From NCBI GenBank assembly GCA_018242685.1, contig JAFEBM010000007.1:62001-126000 (forward strand): a stretch of 64,000 nt of DNA. The letters run 5' to 3'. A program made the translations under genes and the position numbers. Within the stretch, counting starts at the first letter, position 1; each line of letters opens with the position of its first letter. Shown piece by piece: positions 27,152 to 39,100 of this stretch. A model generated the notes under the pieces. That model had not been told where the DNA came from. It saw only the letters and a program-made list of their open reading frames with translations, and did not search any database. This stretch comes from Nitrospira sp. Its GTDB lineage: Bacteria > Nitrospirota > Nitrospiria > Nitrospirales > Nitrospiraceae.

Positions 27152-28639
27152 TTATCTGGTCAGCGCGTCTTCGACATCGGGTGGCGTTGCGTGGATCTGT
27201 TCACCAAGGTAGGGGTATCGTCGGACGAGTTGTTGCTTCATCTTCCACGCGACCGTTCGATATGACCAGTGGCCTTTGACGCCGGACCGTAGCTTGCTGA
27301 TGTATTCCGCTTCCGCATAGTCCATTTTAAACAAACACCGTACTTTGAAGCCAAACGGGATGGCGTAGAGTGAGGCTTCCTGATCCTTTTTCTTGAGCAA
27401 CTCGATATCCTGACGCACGGCATCCATCGCCTGCCGATATTCCCGATCCAGTCCCGCCGCAATAAGCGGGGACGGGACATCATAGCCGTGAAGAGTCGTG
27501 AAGTTTTGCTGCACTTGCTGACACCGCCGATGGCGGTGCATATCTCGCCAGGCGCCGATATCCATGAGGATATCAAAGTTGAAGACGTAGCCGCCGCGGA
27601 ACTCTTTGATGAGTTCATCATATGGTCCGCGCCGTCTTGTGGCCACTTCGATGGTCTCTTGTTTCTCCTTCTCAGACCACTCTTTCACGACCTCGAGTAT
27701 CTTCCGATATGGGGCCTGCGACACGCGATAGAGGAGTGTCGTAACGATTTCGTCGAGCGGATGGTGCGGGTCAATCAGCTCGACCGACTCCACGGCACCC
27801 CACATACCGGGCTGATCCAACCCTGTGCCGCGTAATGCTTCTTTCGCATGCCGCGCCACATCGGAGTAGACCGATTCTTGATAGGCGTTCGCCTTGGCAT
27901 GCCGTGCTAGTGTCGGCGCCAGAGGATCGTTCATACCTGAGGTCTGACCGCAGAGTTCGCTCCACAGATTCACCGGCGGCCGTTGGCAAGCCTCTTTCAA
28001 ATCCTCACCGATCGCCCGCAGTTCAGGCAATTGTGACGACAACAGGCGCGTAATCTGTTTTTCCAACGTCCGGATACTCACGACCTGCCCGACGTTGGTC
28101 TTGGCCGCAAGAGGAAGCAGGTAACGGATGACATCAAAGGCGCGTGCCGCGATCGTCCGCTGATAATCGGCCGTTTTCATAGACTCCGGCCGCGGATCCC
28201 GTTCAGAGAGGTACGCGATCAAGGGATCGTGCAGTAATCGATAAATTTCGGACAGACTGCGGAGAATGCCTTCATAGACCGCTTCGGTTTCACTCCCTCG
28301 AATCTGACCCGGCACAAACCATCGATCGGATGCAAAGTTCTGATAGCGACTGGACTTCGCTTGACCATCCCACAGAGGCTCATCCTCCAAGCGAATAGCG
28401 GCGAGTTCCGAGATCTCTTCAAAGCAGATGATCACGTGGCCGAGATCGGCGATCGACGCATGACCGTAATCGAAATAGAACTGGTCCCAGAACTTCTCCG
28501 AGGAATGTCCATGCACCCACCGAATGCTTTGCTCGATGGAGTCCGGCGATCGGCTGTACCGCGCCAGTGCGTATGCGGATTTCTCCGGCGGCATGGGGGC
28601 GATGGCCATGACCCGGCGACCCGATTGATCCTGACTCAT
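27152..28639 (-). CDS. thyX: Double-length ThyX-like FAD-dependent thymidylate synthase
   Basis: 495 residues, about twice a normal ThyX. The N-terminal half has YGHASIADLGH and GQAKSSRYQNF, matching the H-x-S and S-x-R-Y parts of the ThyX signature, but lacks RHR. The C-terminal half has DIGAWRDMHRHRRCQQVQQNF (in part, HRHRRCQQ), matching the RHR part, but lacks S-x-R-Y. The two halves look like a fused tandem in which each repeat keeps different active-site residues. It should make dTMP from dUMP using FAD, NADPH and methylene-THF if active. The TPR gene follows closely. Confidence 0.85.
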   Translation of the reverse strand: MSQDQSGRRVMAIAPMPPEKSAYALARYSRSPDSIEQSIRWVHGHSSEKFWDQFYFDYGHASIADLGHVIICFEEISELAAIRLEDEPLWDGQAKSSRYQNFASDRWFVPGQIRGSETEAVYEGILRSLSEIYRLLHDPLIAYLSERDPRPESMKTADYQRTIAARAFDVIRYLLPLAAKTNVGQVVSIRTLEKQITRLLSSQLPELRAIGEDLKEACQRPPVNLWSELCGQTSGMNDPLAPTLARHAKANAYQESVYSDVARHAKEALRGTGLDQPGMWGAVESVELIDPHHPLDEIVTTLLYRVSQAPYRKILEVVKEWSEKEKQETIEVATRRRGPYDELIKEFRGGYVFNFDILMDIGAWRDMHRHRRCQQVQQNFTTLHGYDVPSPLIAAGLDREYRQAMDAVRQDIELLKKKDQEASLYAIPFGFKVRCLFKMDYAEAEYISKLRSGVKGHWSYRTVAWKMKQQLVRRYPYLGEQIHATPPDVEDALTR

Positions 28640-28718
28640 AGAAGGCCTTTCACGCCGTATTGAACCATAGGCCGCGCACTATACCTCTCACGTCAGTATG
28701 GCGCAAGCTGCCGGTCCG

Positions 28719-28748
28719 TTGACTTGCCGCAGAAGCCGCCGCTATAGT
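28719..28748 (+). promoter_or_regulatory. Putative sigma70 promoter of hisS
   Basis: TTGACT at 28719-28724 and TATAGT at 28743-28748 with 18 bases between, about 55 bases upstream of the hisS ATG. Confidence 0.6.
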
Positions 28749-28803
28749 CCGCGCGGACTGTGCTGTGTGATACGCACTTTCGTACAGAGATGACCGGGCA
28801 TCC

Positions 28804-30066
28804 ATGATCAAGGGAATTAAAGGTGTCAAAGACCTCTTGCCGGAAGAGTCGCCTCGTTGGCGGCTCATCGAAGAGGCTGCCAGGCGGTGGGCTGGCCGCT
28901 ATGGATTTCATGAAATTCGCATTCCGATCTTTGAAGTGACGACCTTGTTTGCGCGGAGCATCGGTGCATCGACCGACATTGTTGAGAAGGAAATGTACAC
29001 GTTCCAGGACCGGGATGGTACCTCGCTGACCCTTCGACCTGAAGGGACCGCCGGGACGGTCCGTGCCTATATCGAGCACAATCGCGCCGCGATCCCCGTT
29101 CCTCAGAAGTATTTCTATTTCGGACCCATGTTTCGTCATGAGAGACCGCAAGCAGGCCGCCTCCGGCAATTTCATCAGTTTGGTGTCGAATCGCTTGGTA
29201 TGGCTGATCCCCAAGCTGATATAGAGGTCATTGCCCTCCTCTGGAGAATCCTGTCTGACCTCGACTTACCCGGTCTCACTTTGGAGATTAACAACCTAGG
29301 CTATACTGCTGATCGAGACATCTATCGGCCCCACCTCGTAAGTTACCTCAAGCAGCACGAATCCGGCCTTTGTGCTAATTGCCGACATCGCGTCGATGCG
29401 AATCCTCTTCGCGTCCTAGACTGCAAAGTGCCCGATTGTCGCGCAATTACAGAAACCGCTCCCCGCTTGAGCGACTCGCTTTCCGAGACAGCCCGTTCGT
29501 ATTTCACACGAGTCTTATCCGGTCTCGATGTCGTGAAGATTCCATACTCGTTGAATCATCGGCTTGTGCGAGGTCTTGACTACTATAACCTCACCACATT
29601 CGAGGTTACTGCGGCTAACTTGGGTGCTCAGAATGCCGTAGGGGCCGGTGGACGTTACGATGGGTTGGTTGAAACTCTCGGAGGGCCGTCTACCCCGGCT
29701 GTTGGTTTTGCCATTGGCCTTGAACGAATGTCGATGTTGCTGCCGGAGTCAGCGATAATAAATGCACAAAAGGATATGCCTCTCTATGTCGCCGGCTTCG
29801 GCGATCACGGTACTGTGGCCGGTCTTATGGCTCTTGAAGAACTTCGTCTCGCTGGATTCCATGCTGTCGCCGATTTTCGGTCTCTAACCTTGAAGGCTCA
29901 CTTACGGCAAGCTGATCGCCTGAAGTGTCGCTTCACCCTCATCATCGGGGATGACGAAGTAGTAAAAGGGTCGGCTATTCTTCGCGATATGGAGACGAAA
30001 GTACAGCATGATGTGGGTCTCTCTAGCATAACTCTTCGGATTCTCTCTCTCCTTGCCGGCTCCTGA
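28804..30066 (+). CDS. hisS: Histidyl-tRNA synthetase
   Basis: Class II aminoacyl-tRNA synthetase that charges tRNA-His; 420 residues, normal length. Seen are GIKGVKDLLPEE at the N terminus, motif 2 in MFRHERPQAGRLRQFHQFG (in part FRHERPQ), the histidine-binding LVRGLDYYN, motif 3 in GFAIGLERM, and a C-terminal anticodon-binding domain. It diverges from thyX with the promoter between them. Downstream come three Tus/DsrE-like genes, then oriC. Confidence 0.97.
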   Translation: MIKGIKGVKDLLPEESPRWRLIEEAARRWAGRYGFHEIRIPIFEVTTLFARSIGASTDIVEKEMYTFQDRDGTSLTLRPEGTAGTVRAYIEHNRAAIPVPQKYFYFGPMFRHERPQAGRLRQFHQFGVESLGMADPQADIEVIALLWRILSDLDLPGLTLEINNLGYTADRDIYRPHLVSYLKQHESGLCANCRHRVDANPLRVLDCKVPDCRAITETAPRLSDSLSETARSYFTRVLSGLDVVKIPYSLNHRLVRGLDYYNLTTFEVTAANLGAQNAVGAGGRYDGLVETLGGPSTPAVGFAIGLERMSMLLPESAIINAQKDMPLYVAGFGDHGTVAGLMALEELRLAGFHAVADFRSLTLKAHLRQADRLKCRFTLIIGDDEVVKGSAILRDMETKVQHDVGLSSITLRILSLLAGS

Positions 30067-30125
30067 CATACACTTTTTTCAGGTTGACTTTCTCCTCCAA
30101 ACCTCTTAATCTTCAACTACTCTTG

Positions 30126-30141
30126 CTATATAACTATATAG
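30126..30141. promoter_or_regulatory. AT-rich perfect palindrome upstream of the DsrE-like operon
   Basis: CTATATAACTATATAG is a perfect 16-bp palindrome, 18 bases upstream of the GTG at 30160. It could supply a -10 element (TATATA) or an operator for the three-gene operon. No -35 is obvious. Confidence 0.35.
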
Positions 30142-30159
30142 AATTAATCGTAAATTCCT

Positions 30160-30480
30160 GTGGATTCAAAGAAGATAGGCTTTCTCCTAGCTCTTCCCCC
30201 ATCCCACACGAGTGCCGAGACTGTTCACGGTCTTGCACATGCGGCTCTTGATGCCGGCCATCAGGTCTACTTGTATCTCATCGATGAAGGTGTAAAGAAT
30301 ATTCACACTGACCATTACCGAGGTCTCGCACAAGCGGGCGCTCGCGTTTTTGCATGTGCTTATGGGTGTCAACAACATCACGTTCCTACGGCAACTATTG
30401 ATCCGAAGATGTCCCTCTGTGGCCTCGTTGTGCTATCTGGAATCATTGATTCCTGTGATCCGTTTTTGTCGTTTACCTGA
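30160..30480 (+). CDS. DsrE/TusD-like sulfur-relay protein
   Basis: 106 residues from a GTG. The DsrE fold is indicated by GFLLALPPS, ETVHGLAHAALDAGHQVYLYL (in part, HGLAHAALDAG), the cysteine-bearing ARVFACAYGC segment and the end SLCGLVVLSGIIDSCDPFLSF (in part LVVLSGIIDSCD). Cys in the ACAYGC loop is where TusD/DsrE proteins carry the persulfide. It is the first of three small genes in the order DsrE-like, TusC-like, TusB-like, separated by 10 and 16 bases. A role in sulfur transfer, for example to tRNA thiolation, is inferred. Confidence 0.8.
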   Translation: MDSKKIGFLLALPPSHTSAETVHGLAHAALDAGHQVYLYLIDEGVKNIHTDHYRGLAQAGARVFACAYGCQQHHVPTATIDPKMSLCGLVVLSGIIDSCDPFLSFT

Positions 30481-30490
30481 TCGTCCTTTC

Positions 30491-30832
30491 ATGGCAAAAA
30501 ACATAGCCGTTGTTATTCAAGAAGATCCTCGGAAGAGCCATCGGCCTGTCGAGGCTCTCCGTATCGCTCTTGGCCTTGCGTCGGGATCTCACGTGACAAC
30601 CGTTGTTCTCCTTGGTGAGGCCGTCCGTCTCCTAGGAGATGAGACCGACGACATTCTCGATGTTGAGGTTCTTGAAAAATACCTTCCCTCGATTGTGCAA
30701 CTCGAAATCCCCTTTATTCTCCAAGATACACCTGAGCGGAGACCGGTTCGGGACGAGTTCTCCATCAGACGAGAAACTGACGAAATTATCAGCTCTTTTG
30801 TTCGATCCATGGATTGTGTACTGGTTTTTTGA
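30491..30832 (+). CDS. DsrE/TusC-like protein
   Basis: 113 residues starting at the ATG of MAKNIAVVIQED. The pattern IAVVIQEDPRKSHRPVEALRIALGLA (in part, RPVEALRIALGLA), VTTVVLLGEAVRLL and the ending VRSMDCVLVF is that of DsrE-fold subunits such as TusC/DsrF. An earlier in-frame ATG at 30350 would overlap the upstream gene and is rejected. The only cysteine is near the C terminus, so it is probably a structural partner rather than the sulfur carrier. Confidence 0.75.
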   Translation: MAKNIAVVIQEDPRKSHRPVEALRIALGLASGSHVTTVVLLGEAVRLLGDETDDILDVEVLEKYLPSIVQLEIPFILQDTPERRPVRDEFSIRRETDEIISSFVRSMDCVLVF

Positions 30833-30848
30833 TTCGGGAGTTCCTTTT

Positions 30849-31070
30849 ATGCCGGCGATCGTCTATGTTGTCCGCTCGCCGCTTCATACACTGTCCCACG
30901 CACTCTTCTCTGTGGACGATTCCGCAGTGGTGCTCTCACTGGAAGATCCCCTTCTTCCAGGAAAAGTATTGCGTGCGACGAATAGCACCGGATTAACAGA
31001 AGGAGAGCGATTATCCTATGAACGGGTGCTGGCCGTAGTCCTTGGGAGTAATAAGGTTATGACTCTATGA
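30849..31070 (+). CDS. DsrH/TusB-like small protein
   Basis: 73-residue protein starting MPAIVYVVRSPLHTLSHALF. It resembles the TusB/DsrH family (YVVRSP, then ALFSVDDSAVVLSLEDPLLPG), somewhat shorter than the usual 90-100 residues. It lies 16 bases after the TusC-like gene and ends 330 bases before dnaA. It has no cysteine, as in some TusB proteins that act structurally. Identification rests on pattern and gene order. Confidence 0.68.
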   Translation: MPAIVYVVRSPLHTLSHALFSVDDSAVVLSLEDPLLPGKVLRATNSTGLTEGERLSYERVLAVVLGSNKVMTL

Positions 31071-31400
31071 CTCCGAAGTCTCTCTTTAAAGAAAATTCGT
31101 AGCCGTCGGAATAAGAGTAGGAGAGTGAATAGAGAGGATAAGTTGTATGATATTGATTTTATTAATATAAATTAATTCTATTATAAAGGATAACGCTGAG
31201 GATTAGTTCTTTATGGTGTGACTGAAACCTGTGAAGAGCCTGTGAAAGGAAAAAATAGTTGGAATGGCGTCTTCACACAGCTCGACATAATCTGGTGCGG
31301 CATGGTATTCAGCGTCGCTTTTTTATTATGTACAGAACTACATTGGATGATCGTTATCCACAGGTGTGAATAACCCTGTGTATAGAGATTTTGAGATGTT
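31071..31400. other. oriC: Putative chromosomal replication origin (oriC)
   Basis: 330-base non-coding, AT-rich region immediately upstream of dnaA. It has a consensus DnaA box TTATCCACA at 31354-31362, a second box in the opposite orientation (TGTGAATAA, 31365-31373) and weaker ones nearby (TGTGTATAG near 31378, TGTGAAGAG and TGTGAAAGG near 31230). An AT tract at about 31145-31190, made of TTAATATAAATTAATT-like sequence, is the likely duplex-unwinding element. The dnaA-dnaN-gyrB-gyrA order follows. Origin function is inferred from these marks. Confidence 0.8.
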
Positions 31401-32744
31401 ATGAGTATTGATACTGTTTGGCAGGACGCACTGCAATATATCCAGAGGAAGGTCCCGAAGCAGGTGTATGACACATGGTTCATACCTGTTCATCTCGACC
31501 GGATTGAAAACTCGACCGCCCACATTGGAGTTCCAAATAAATTTTTCGGAGAATGGCTGGATACCCATTATGGATCGCTGTTGGCAGAAGCCATGGCCAC
31601 AGCCCGCGGTGGGGAGCTGATTTCCGTTGCATTCACCGTCCGTGAGAAGAGAGCCGGTCTGCAGGTGGAACCTCAAGCCATTATCAATGGGCCTCGTCCC
31701 GTACCGCAGTCTAAGCCTCGTCGGGGAATCCAGCTGAACCCAAAGTATACTTTCAAGAATTTTGTTGTGGGCGCTGGAAATCAATTCGCCCATGCAGCCT
31801 GCATGGCAGTGGCCGAGCAGCCTGGGCATACGTATAACCCGCTCTTTATTTACGGTGGTGTGGGACTAGGGAAGACTCACCTTTTAAATGCCATCGGAAA
31901 TCATGTGGCTGAAAAGAGCGATTTACGCATTGCATATTTGACCACGGAACAATTTACCAACGAGGTGATCAACTCTATTCGGTACGACAAGATGATGGAT
32001 TTGCGCAAACGCTATCGGCACATCGATATGCTCATGATCGACGACATTCAATTCCTGGTTGGAAAAGAACGGACACAGGAAGAGTTTTTCCATACCTTCA
32101 ATGCCTTGTACGAGGGGCATAAACAGATTGTCCTCTCAAGCGATCGTTTTCCTAAAGATATGCCGGATATCGAAGAGCGTTTACGATCTCGCTTTGAATG
32201 GGGACTGATTGCGGACTTGCAGCCGCCCGATGTGGAGACCCGCATCGCTATCCTGAGAAAAAAGTCTGAGGATGAGGGAGTCACACTGCCGGAGGATGTC
32301 ATCCAGTTCCTATCGACCACGATGAAGAGCAATGTCCGCGAACTGGAAGGAAGCCTAGTTCGATTAGGTGCGTATGCTTCGTTGACTGGGCAAGTGATAA
32401 CTCTCGACCTCGCCAGAAATGTTCTCCGTGATGTCATCGGGGACAAAAAAAAGATCGTTGCGATGGATGATATTCAAGAAGCGGTCTGTGCACAGTTCCA
32501 CGTGAAGATGACGGAGCTGAAATCCCGCCGTCGGAGCAAGACACTCGTGCATCCTCGACAGATCGCCATGTATCTGTGTCGGGAGCTGACCGACGCATCG
32601 TACCCTGAAATCGGGCGCCAATTCGGGGGCAAGGACCATACGACCATCATTCACGCCTGTCGCCAGGTCGCGAAGGCCAGGGAGACGGACACGATGTTGC
32701 AGACGACGATTGAAACATTGAAAGAGCAGATTCTTCGAACCTAA
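31401..32744 (+). CDS. dnaA: Chromosomal replication initiator DnaA
   Basis: Initiator AAA+ ATPase that binds DnaA boxes and opens oriC; 447 residues. Domain I starts with [22 protein letters not shown] (in part, WQDALQYIQ). Domain III has Walker [10 protein letters not shown] (about 151-159) and Walker [11 protein letters not shown]. The C-terminal domain IV carries the DnaA signature [15 protein letters not shown] (in part [12 protein letters not shown]). Domain II is short. It is preceded by oriC and followed by dnaN after 23 bases; DnaA boxes next to the promoter allow autoregulation. Confidence 0.98.
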   Translation: MSIDTVWQDALQYIQRKVPKQVYDTWFIPVHLDRIENSTAHIGVPNKFFGEWLDTHYGSLLAEAMATARGGELISVAFTVREKRAGLQVEPQAIINGPRPVPQSKPRRGIQLNPKYTFKNFVVGAGNQFAHAACMAVAEQPGHTYNPLFIYGGVGLGKTHLLNAIGNHVAEKSDLRIAYLTTEQFTNEVINSIRYDKMMDLRKRYRHIDMLMIDDIQFLVGKERTQEEFFHTFNALYEGHKQIVLSSDRFPKDMPDIEERLRSRFEWGLIADLQPPDVETRIAILRKKSEDEGVTLPEDVIQFLSTTMKSNVRELEGSLVRLGAYASLTGQVITLDLARNVLRDVIGDKKKIVAMDDIQEAVCAQFHVKMTELKSRRRSKTLVHPRQIAMYLCRELTDASYPEIGRQFGGKDHTTIIHACRQVAKARETDTMLQTTIETLKEQILRT

Positions 32745-32767
32745 GAGCCTGGCCGGGAGAAATCTCA

Positions 32768-33895
32768 ATGAAAGTACGGATTGAGCGAGATGAATTGTTG
32801 ACAGGGCTCCAGCGGGTGCAAGGTGTCGTGGAGAAACGAAACACGATGCCGATCTTGTCGAACATTCTGTTGGAAGCCAAGCAGGATGGGGTGGAGATCG
32901 TGGCGACGGACCTTGAGATCGGTATGCGTGGTCTGTACAAAGGGACCGTTCTTTCACCCGGTGGTGTCACCATCTCAGCCCGAAAGCTATTCGAAATCGT
33001 CAAAGAATTACCTCCCGGCGATATCGAACTGACGGCGACCGACAATAACTGGACCACCATCCAGGCCGGGAAGAGCCAATTCAAGATTGTCGGCCTCCCC
33101 AGCAGCGAGTACCCCGCACTGCCGACGATCGAGCGCGAGGGGTTGACGCCTCTCTCCGGAGAAGGACTTTTAGAATTGATCCGGAAGACACTCTTTGCCG
33201 CCGGTGATAACGATGCTCGGTATATCCTGAACGGCCTCCTCGTCACCCTCGTGGCGACCGACAAAAAGACCTCTCTTCGATTAGTCGGGACAGACGGCCA
33301 TCGTTTGGCGGTGGCGGAGCAGGAAGTCGGCAAGGCCGGCAGCAAAGGCGTGCCGCAAGAAATGAAAGCGATCATACCCAAGAAGGCTGCGCATGAAATC
33401 CGCCATCTGTTGGAGGAGGGGGGAGACGCCGAACCGCTCATCGGTTTTTCGAAGAACCTCATGATCTTCCGCAAGAGCGGTTTGCTGCTGACGTCGCGGT
33501 TGATGGAAGGCAATTACCCGAACTACCAACAGGTCATTCCGAAGGAAAACGGCAAGAAGATCAGCGTGACTCGAAGTGAATTGGAGAGCGCGCTGCGTCG
33601 CGTGTCGGTGTTGGCCAAGGACAAAGCCAGCGCGGTAAAGGTTTCGTTTGCATCAGGCATGATGACCTTGTTTTCCAGCAGCCCGGACTATGGGGAAGCC
33701 ACGGAAGAATTGCCCGCCCGGTATGAGGGTGAGACCATCAATACGGGATTCAATGCCCGGTATCTTCTGGATGTCTTCAGTGTGATGGCTGGGGAAACCA
33801 TATCGCTTCAAATGGAAACCCCGCTGAGTCCCTGTTTGATTCAGGAGCCGGAAAGCCTGGGGTTCAAGTGTGTAGTCATGCCCATTAAGGTTTAG
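32768..33895 (+). CDS. dnaN: DNA polymerase III beta sliding clamp
   Basis: 375-residue ring-forming processivity clamp. It starts MKVRIERDELLTGLQRVQGV (in part, ERDELLTGLQRVQ) and contains the usual three-domain pattern, including RLVGTDGHRLA and the C-terminal CVVMPIKV tail, which resembles the consensus VVMPMRL-type end. AGGAG-like GGGAGA precedes the ATG. It probably forms one operon with dnaA. Confidence 0.97.
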   Translation: MKVRIERDELLTGLQRVQGVVEKRNTMPILSNILLEAKQDGVEIVATDLEIGMRGLYKGTVLSPGGVTISARKLFEIVKELPPGDIELTATDNNWTTIQAGKSQFKIVGLPSSEYPALPTIEREGLTPLSGEGLLELIRKTLFAAGDNDARYILNGLLVTLVATDKKTSLRLVGTDGHRLAVAEQEVGKAGSKGVPQEMKAIIPKKAAHEIRHLLEEGGDAEPLIGFSKNLMIFRKSGLLLTSRLMEGNYPNYQQVIPKENGKKISVTRSELESALRRVSVLAKDKASAVKVSFASGMMTLFSSSPDYGEATEELPARYEGETINTGFNARYLLDVFSVMAGETISLQMETPLSPCLIQEPESLGFKCVVMPIKV

Positions 33896-36418
<2,523 letters not shown>

Positions 36419-36466
36419 GGAGTCGGCGAGACCGTTAGAAACGTAAAGCACTCTGCATTAGTCTTG

Positions 36467-36590
36467 TCGGATGCTCAAAATGGTCATCCGGCAAGGCCGC
36501 AAGCAAGAAAAGACCGGAGGCGTACCTCTGGGGTACGTTGAGGATCTTTTCGAGCCGAGAACGAAGCCGGTGATCATTTTCAGCATCCGA
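36467..36590. repeat. Palindromic dispersed repeat, copy B (124 bp)
   Basis: Outer ends TCGGATGCTCAAAATG and CATTTTCAGCATCCGA are inverted. The blocks GCAAGGCCGCAAGC and CCGAGAACGAAGCCGG match copy A at the same positions, and the length is identical. It fills the gyrB-gyrA gap. Confidence 0.85.
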
Positions 36591-36597
36591 GGACAGA

Positions 36598-39075
36598 ATG
36601 CCCCACGATGAACGTTTAGAACATATCGACATCGAAGATGAAATGCGCTCGTCGTACTTGAGTTACGCGATGAGCGTGATCGTGGGACGCGCGCTTCCTG
36701 ATGTCCGCGATGGGCTTAAACCGGTGCATCGCCGCATTTTGTTCGGCATGAACGAAATGGGTCTCGCCTCCAATCGGGCCTACCGCAAGTCGGCCAAGAT
36801 CGTCGGCGAGGTCATGGGGAATTATCATCCGCATGGGAACATGCCCATCTATGATGCGCTCGTTCGAATGGCGCAAAACTTCAACATGCGCTATCCGCTC
36901 ATCGACGGTCAGGGCAATTATGGGTCGATGGATGGTGATCCGCCGGCCGCAGAACGGTATACCGAAGCGCGCATGACCAAACTGGCCGAAGAGATGTTGG
37001 CGGACATCGACAAAGAAACCGTCGATTTCGGTCCGAACTATGACGAATCGAGTCAGGAACCTTTGGTTCTACCGACCAGGGTACCGAATCTTTTGATCAA
37101 TGGAGCGGGCGGCATCGCGGTCGGTTATGCCACGAACATCCCGACGCACAATATCGCCGAGATCATCGATGGGTTGCTCCTGCTATTGGAGAGTCCGGAC
37201 GTGACGATCGCCCAGTTGATGAGAAAGATCCCGGGCCCTGATTTCCCCACAGCCGGATTTATCTATGGCATGAGTGGAATCAAGGAAGCCTACGAGACCG
37301 GCCGAGGCCTTCTCACCTTAAGAGCAAAGGTCGTGGTGGAAGTCGATGAACGCACCGAACGCGAACGGCTCATCGTCACGGAGATTCCCTATCAAGTCAA
37401 CAAGGTGTCATTGATCAAGAAGATCGCCGAATTGGTTCAGGAAGACCGGATCAAAGGCATTTCCGACTTGCGAGATGAGTCATCGGATCGTGAAGGGGTC
37501 CGGATGGTCATCGAGCTCAAACGAGGAGAAATCCCGCTGGTGGTGTTGAACAATCTGTACAAACACACGCCGCTTGAAACCACCTTCGGCGTCATCATGC
37601 TGGCGCTGGTCAACAATCGCCCGGAGGTTCTGAATCTCAAGCAGATCCTCCTTCATTTTCTTGAGCATCGGCGCGAAGTCGTGGTGCGGCGGACAGCCTT
37701 CGAGCTCCGAAAGGCGGAGGAGCGGGCGCATATTCTCGAAGGGCTCAAGATCGCACTCGATCATCTCGATGCCGTGATTGCGCTCATCCGCAGTTCACAA
37801 TCGCCGGACGAAGCGAGAGGCGGTTTGATGCGGCAATTCGGCCTGACCGAAATCCAAGCCACGGCGATCCTCGACATGCGGCTTCAGCGCTTGACACAGC
37901 TCGAGCGGACCAAACTCGTCGAAGAGTATCAGGAGGTTCTCAAGCAGATCGAATATCTGAAATCCGTCCTGGCCAGCGAGGCCTTGGTGCGGACCATCAT
38001 CAAAGATGAGCTGATGGAAATTCGTGAGATCTACAAGGACGACCGGAGGACACAGATCCTCAAGGAGGAGGCCGAAATCAGCCTGGAAGACCTGATCGCA
38101 GCAGAGGAAGTGATCGTGACCATCTCCCATGCCGGCTACATCAAGCGAAATGCCGTATCTCTCTATCGCGCTCAGCGACGAGGAGGAAAAGGCAAGATCG
38201 GGATGGGCATCAAGGAAGAAGATTTTGTCGTGAATCTCTTTACCGCCTCCACCCATGATTCACTCCTTTTTTTCACGGATGCCGGGAAGGTCTATTGGTT
38301 GAAGGTCCACGAAATCCCGGAGGCCAGCCGGGCTGCGAAGGGCAAAGCCCTTGTCAATCTGCTCGCCCTATCAGGCAGTGAAAAAGTCACGGCGACGTTG
38401 CCGGTGAAAGAGTTCCGAGAGGACCGGTATATTGTGATGGGCACCAGGAAGGGTGTCATCAAGAAGACGGAACTGTCCGCGTTCAGCAATCCACGACAAG
38501 GCGGGATCATCGCGTTGGGGCTCGAGAGCGGCGATAGACTGATCGGCGTACAACTGACCGATGGACAGCGGGAAATTCTTCTGGGAACCCGACAGGGCAT
38601 CACCATTCGGTTTAAAGAAGAAGAAGTGAGGCCGATGGGCCGGACCGCGTATGGTGTCAAAGGGATCACGCTCGAAGAAGGCAATGACGTCATCGGCATG
38701 GAGACCATCACCCCCGATTCCACGACCTCAATTCTGACCGTCACGGAAGGGGGCTACGGCAAACGGACGCCCGTGGGCGAATATCGCGTCCAAGGCCGCG
38801 GCGGCAAGGGCATTATCAGCGTGAAGACGACGGAGCGAAACGGCTTGGCGGTCGGATTTCTGCAAGTACGAGACGGCGACGAAATTATGCTGATCGCCGC
38901 GCAGGGGAAAGTGCTTCGTTGCAAGGTGGACGACATCCGTGAAATCGGCCGGAATACCCAAGGGGTTCGCATTCTCGACCTCGATGGCGAAGGGGACCGA
39001 GTCGTAGGCGTCGCAAGACTCGCGGAAGCGGTTGAACGAGAGGAGGTGGGTTCGGACGAGATCCCCGAAGCCTAG
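36598..39075 (+). CDS. gyrA: DNA gyrase subunit A
   Basis: 825-residue DNA-cleaving subunit; the catalytic tyrosine is Y121 (AERYTEARM). The winged-helix and tower domains are followed by a C-terminal beta-pinwheel of six blades, with the GyrA-box-like RRGGKGKIG (near base 38185). The quinolone-resistance region reads HPHGNMPIYDAL, so the positions equal to E. coli Asp82, Ser83 and Ala84 are Asn81, Met82 and Pro83. Asp87 is kept as Asp86. GAGGA precedes the ATG. The C-terminal tail is acidic, as in many bacterial GyrA proteins. Confidence 0.97.
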   Translation: MPHDERLEHIDIEDEMRSSYLSYAMSVIVGRALPDVRDGLKPVHRRILFGMNEMGLASNRAYRKSAKIVGEVMGNYHPHGNMPIYDALVRMAQNFNMRYPLIDGQGNYGSMDGDPPAAERYTEARMTKLAEEMLADIDKETVDFGPNYDESSQEPLVLPTRVPNLLINGAGGIAVGYATNIPTHNIAEIIDGLLLLLESPDVTIAQLMRKIPGPDFPTAGFIYGMSGIKEAYETGRGLLTLRAKVVVEVDERTERERLIVTEIPYQVNKVSLIKKIAELVQEDRIKGISDLRDESSDREGVRMVIELKRGEIPLVVLNNLYKHTPLETTFGVIMLALVNNRPEVLNLKQILLHFLEHRREVVVRRTAFELRKAEERAHILEGLKIALDHLDAVIALIRSSQSPDEARGGLMRQFGLTEIQATAILDMRLQRLTQLERTKLVEEYQEVLKQIEYLKSVLASEALVRTIIKDELMEIREIYKDDRRTQILKEEAEISLEDLIAAEEVIVTISHAGYIKRNAVSLYRAQRRGGKGKIGMGIKEEDFVVNLFTASTHDSLLFFTDAGKVYWLKVHEIPEASRAAKGKALVNLLALSGSEKVTATLPVKEFREDRYIVMGTRKGVIKKTELSAFSNPRQGGIIALGLESGDRLIGVQLTDGQREILLGTRQGITIRFKEEEVRPMGRTAYGVKGITLEEGNDVIGMETITPDSTTSILTVTEGGYGKRTPVGEYRVQGRGGKGIISVKTTERNGLAVGFLQVRDGDEIMLIAAQGKVLRCKVDDIREIGRNTQGVRILDLDGEGDRVVGVARLAEAVEREEVGSDEIPEA

Positions 39076-39100
39076 CCCGACCGAGCCGCGCAGTTGTTCA

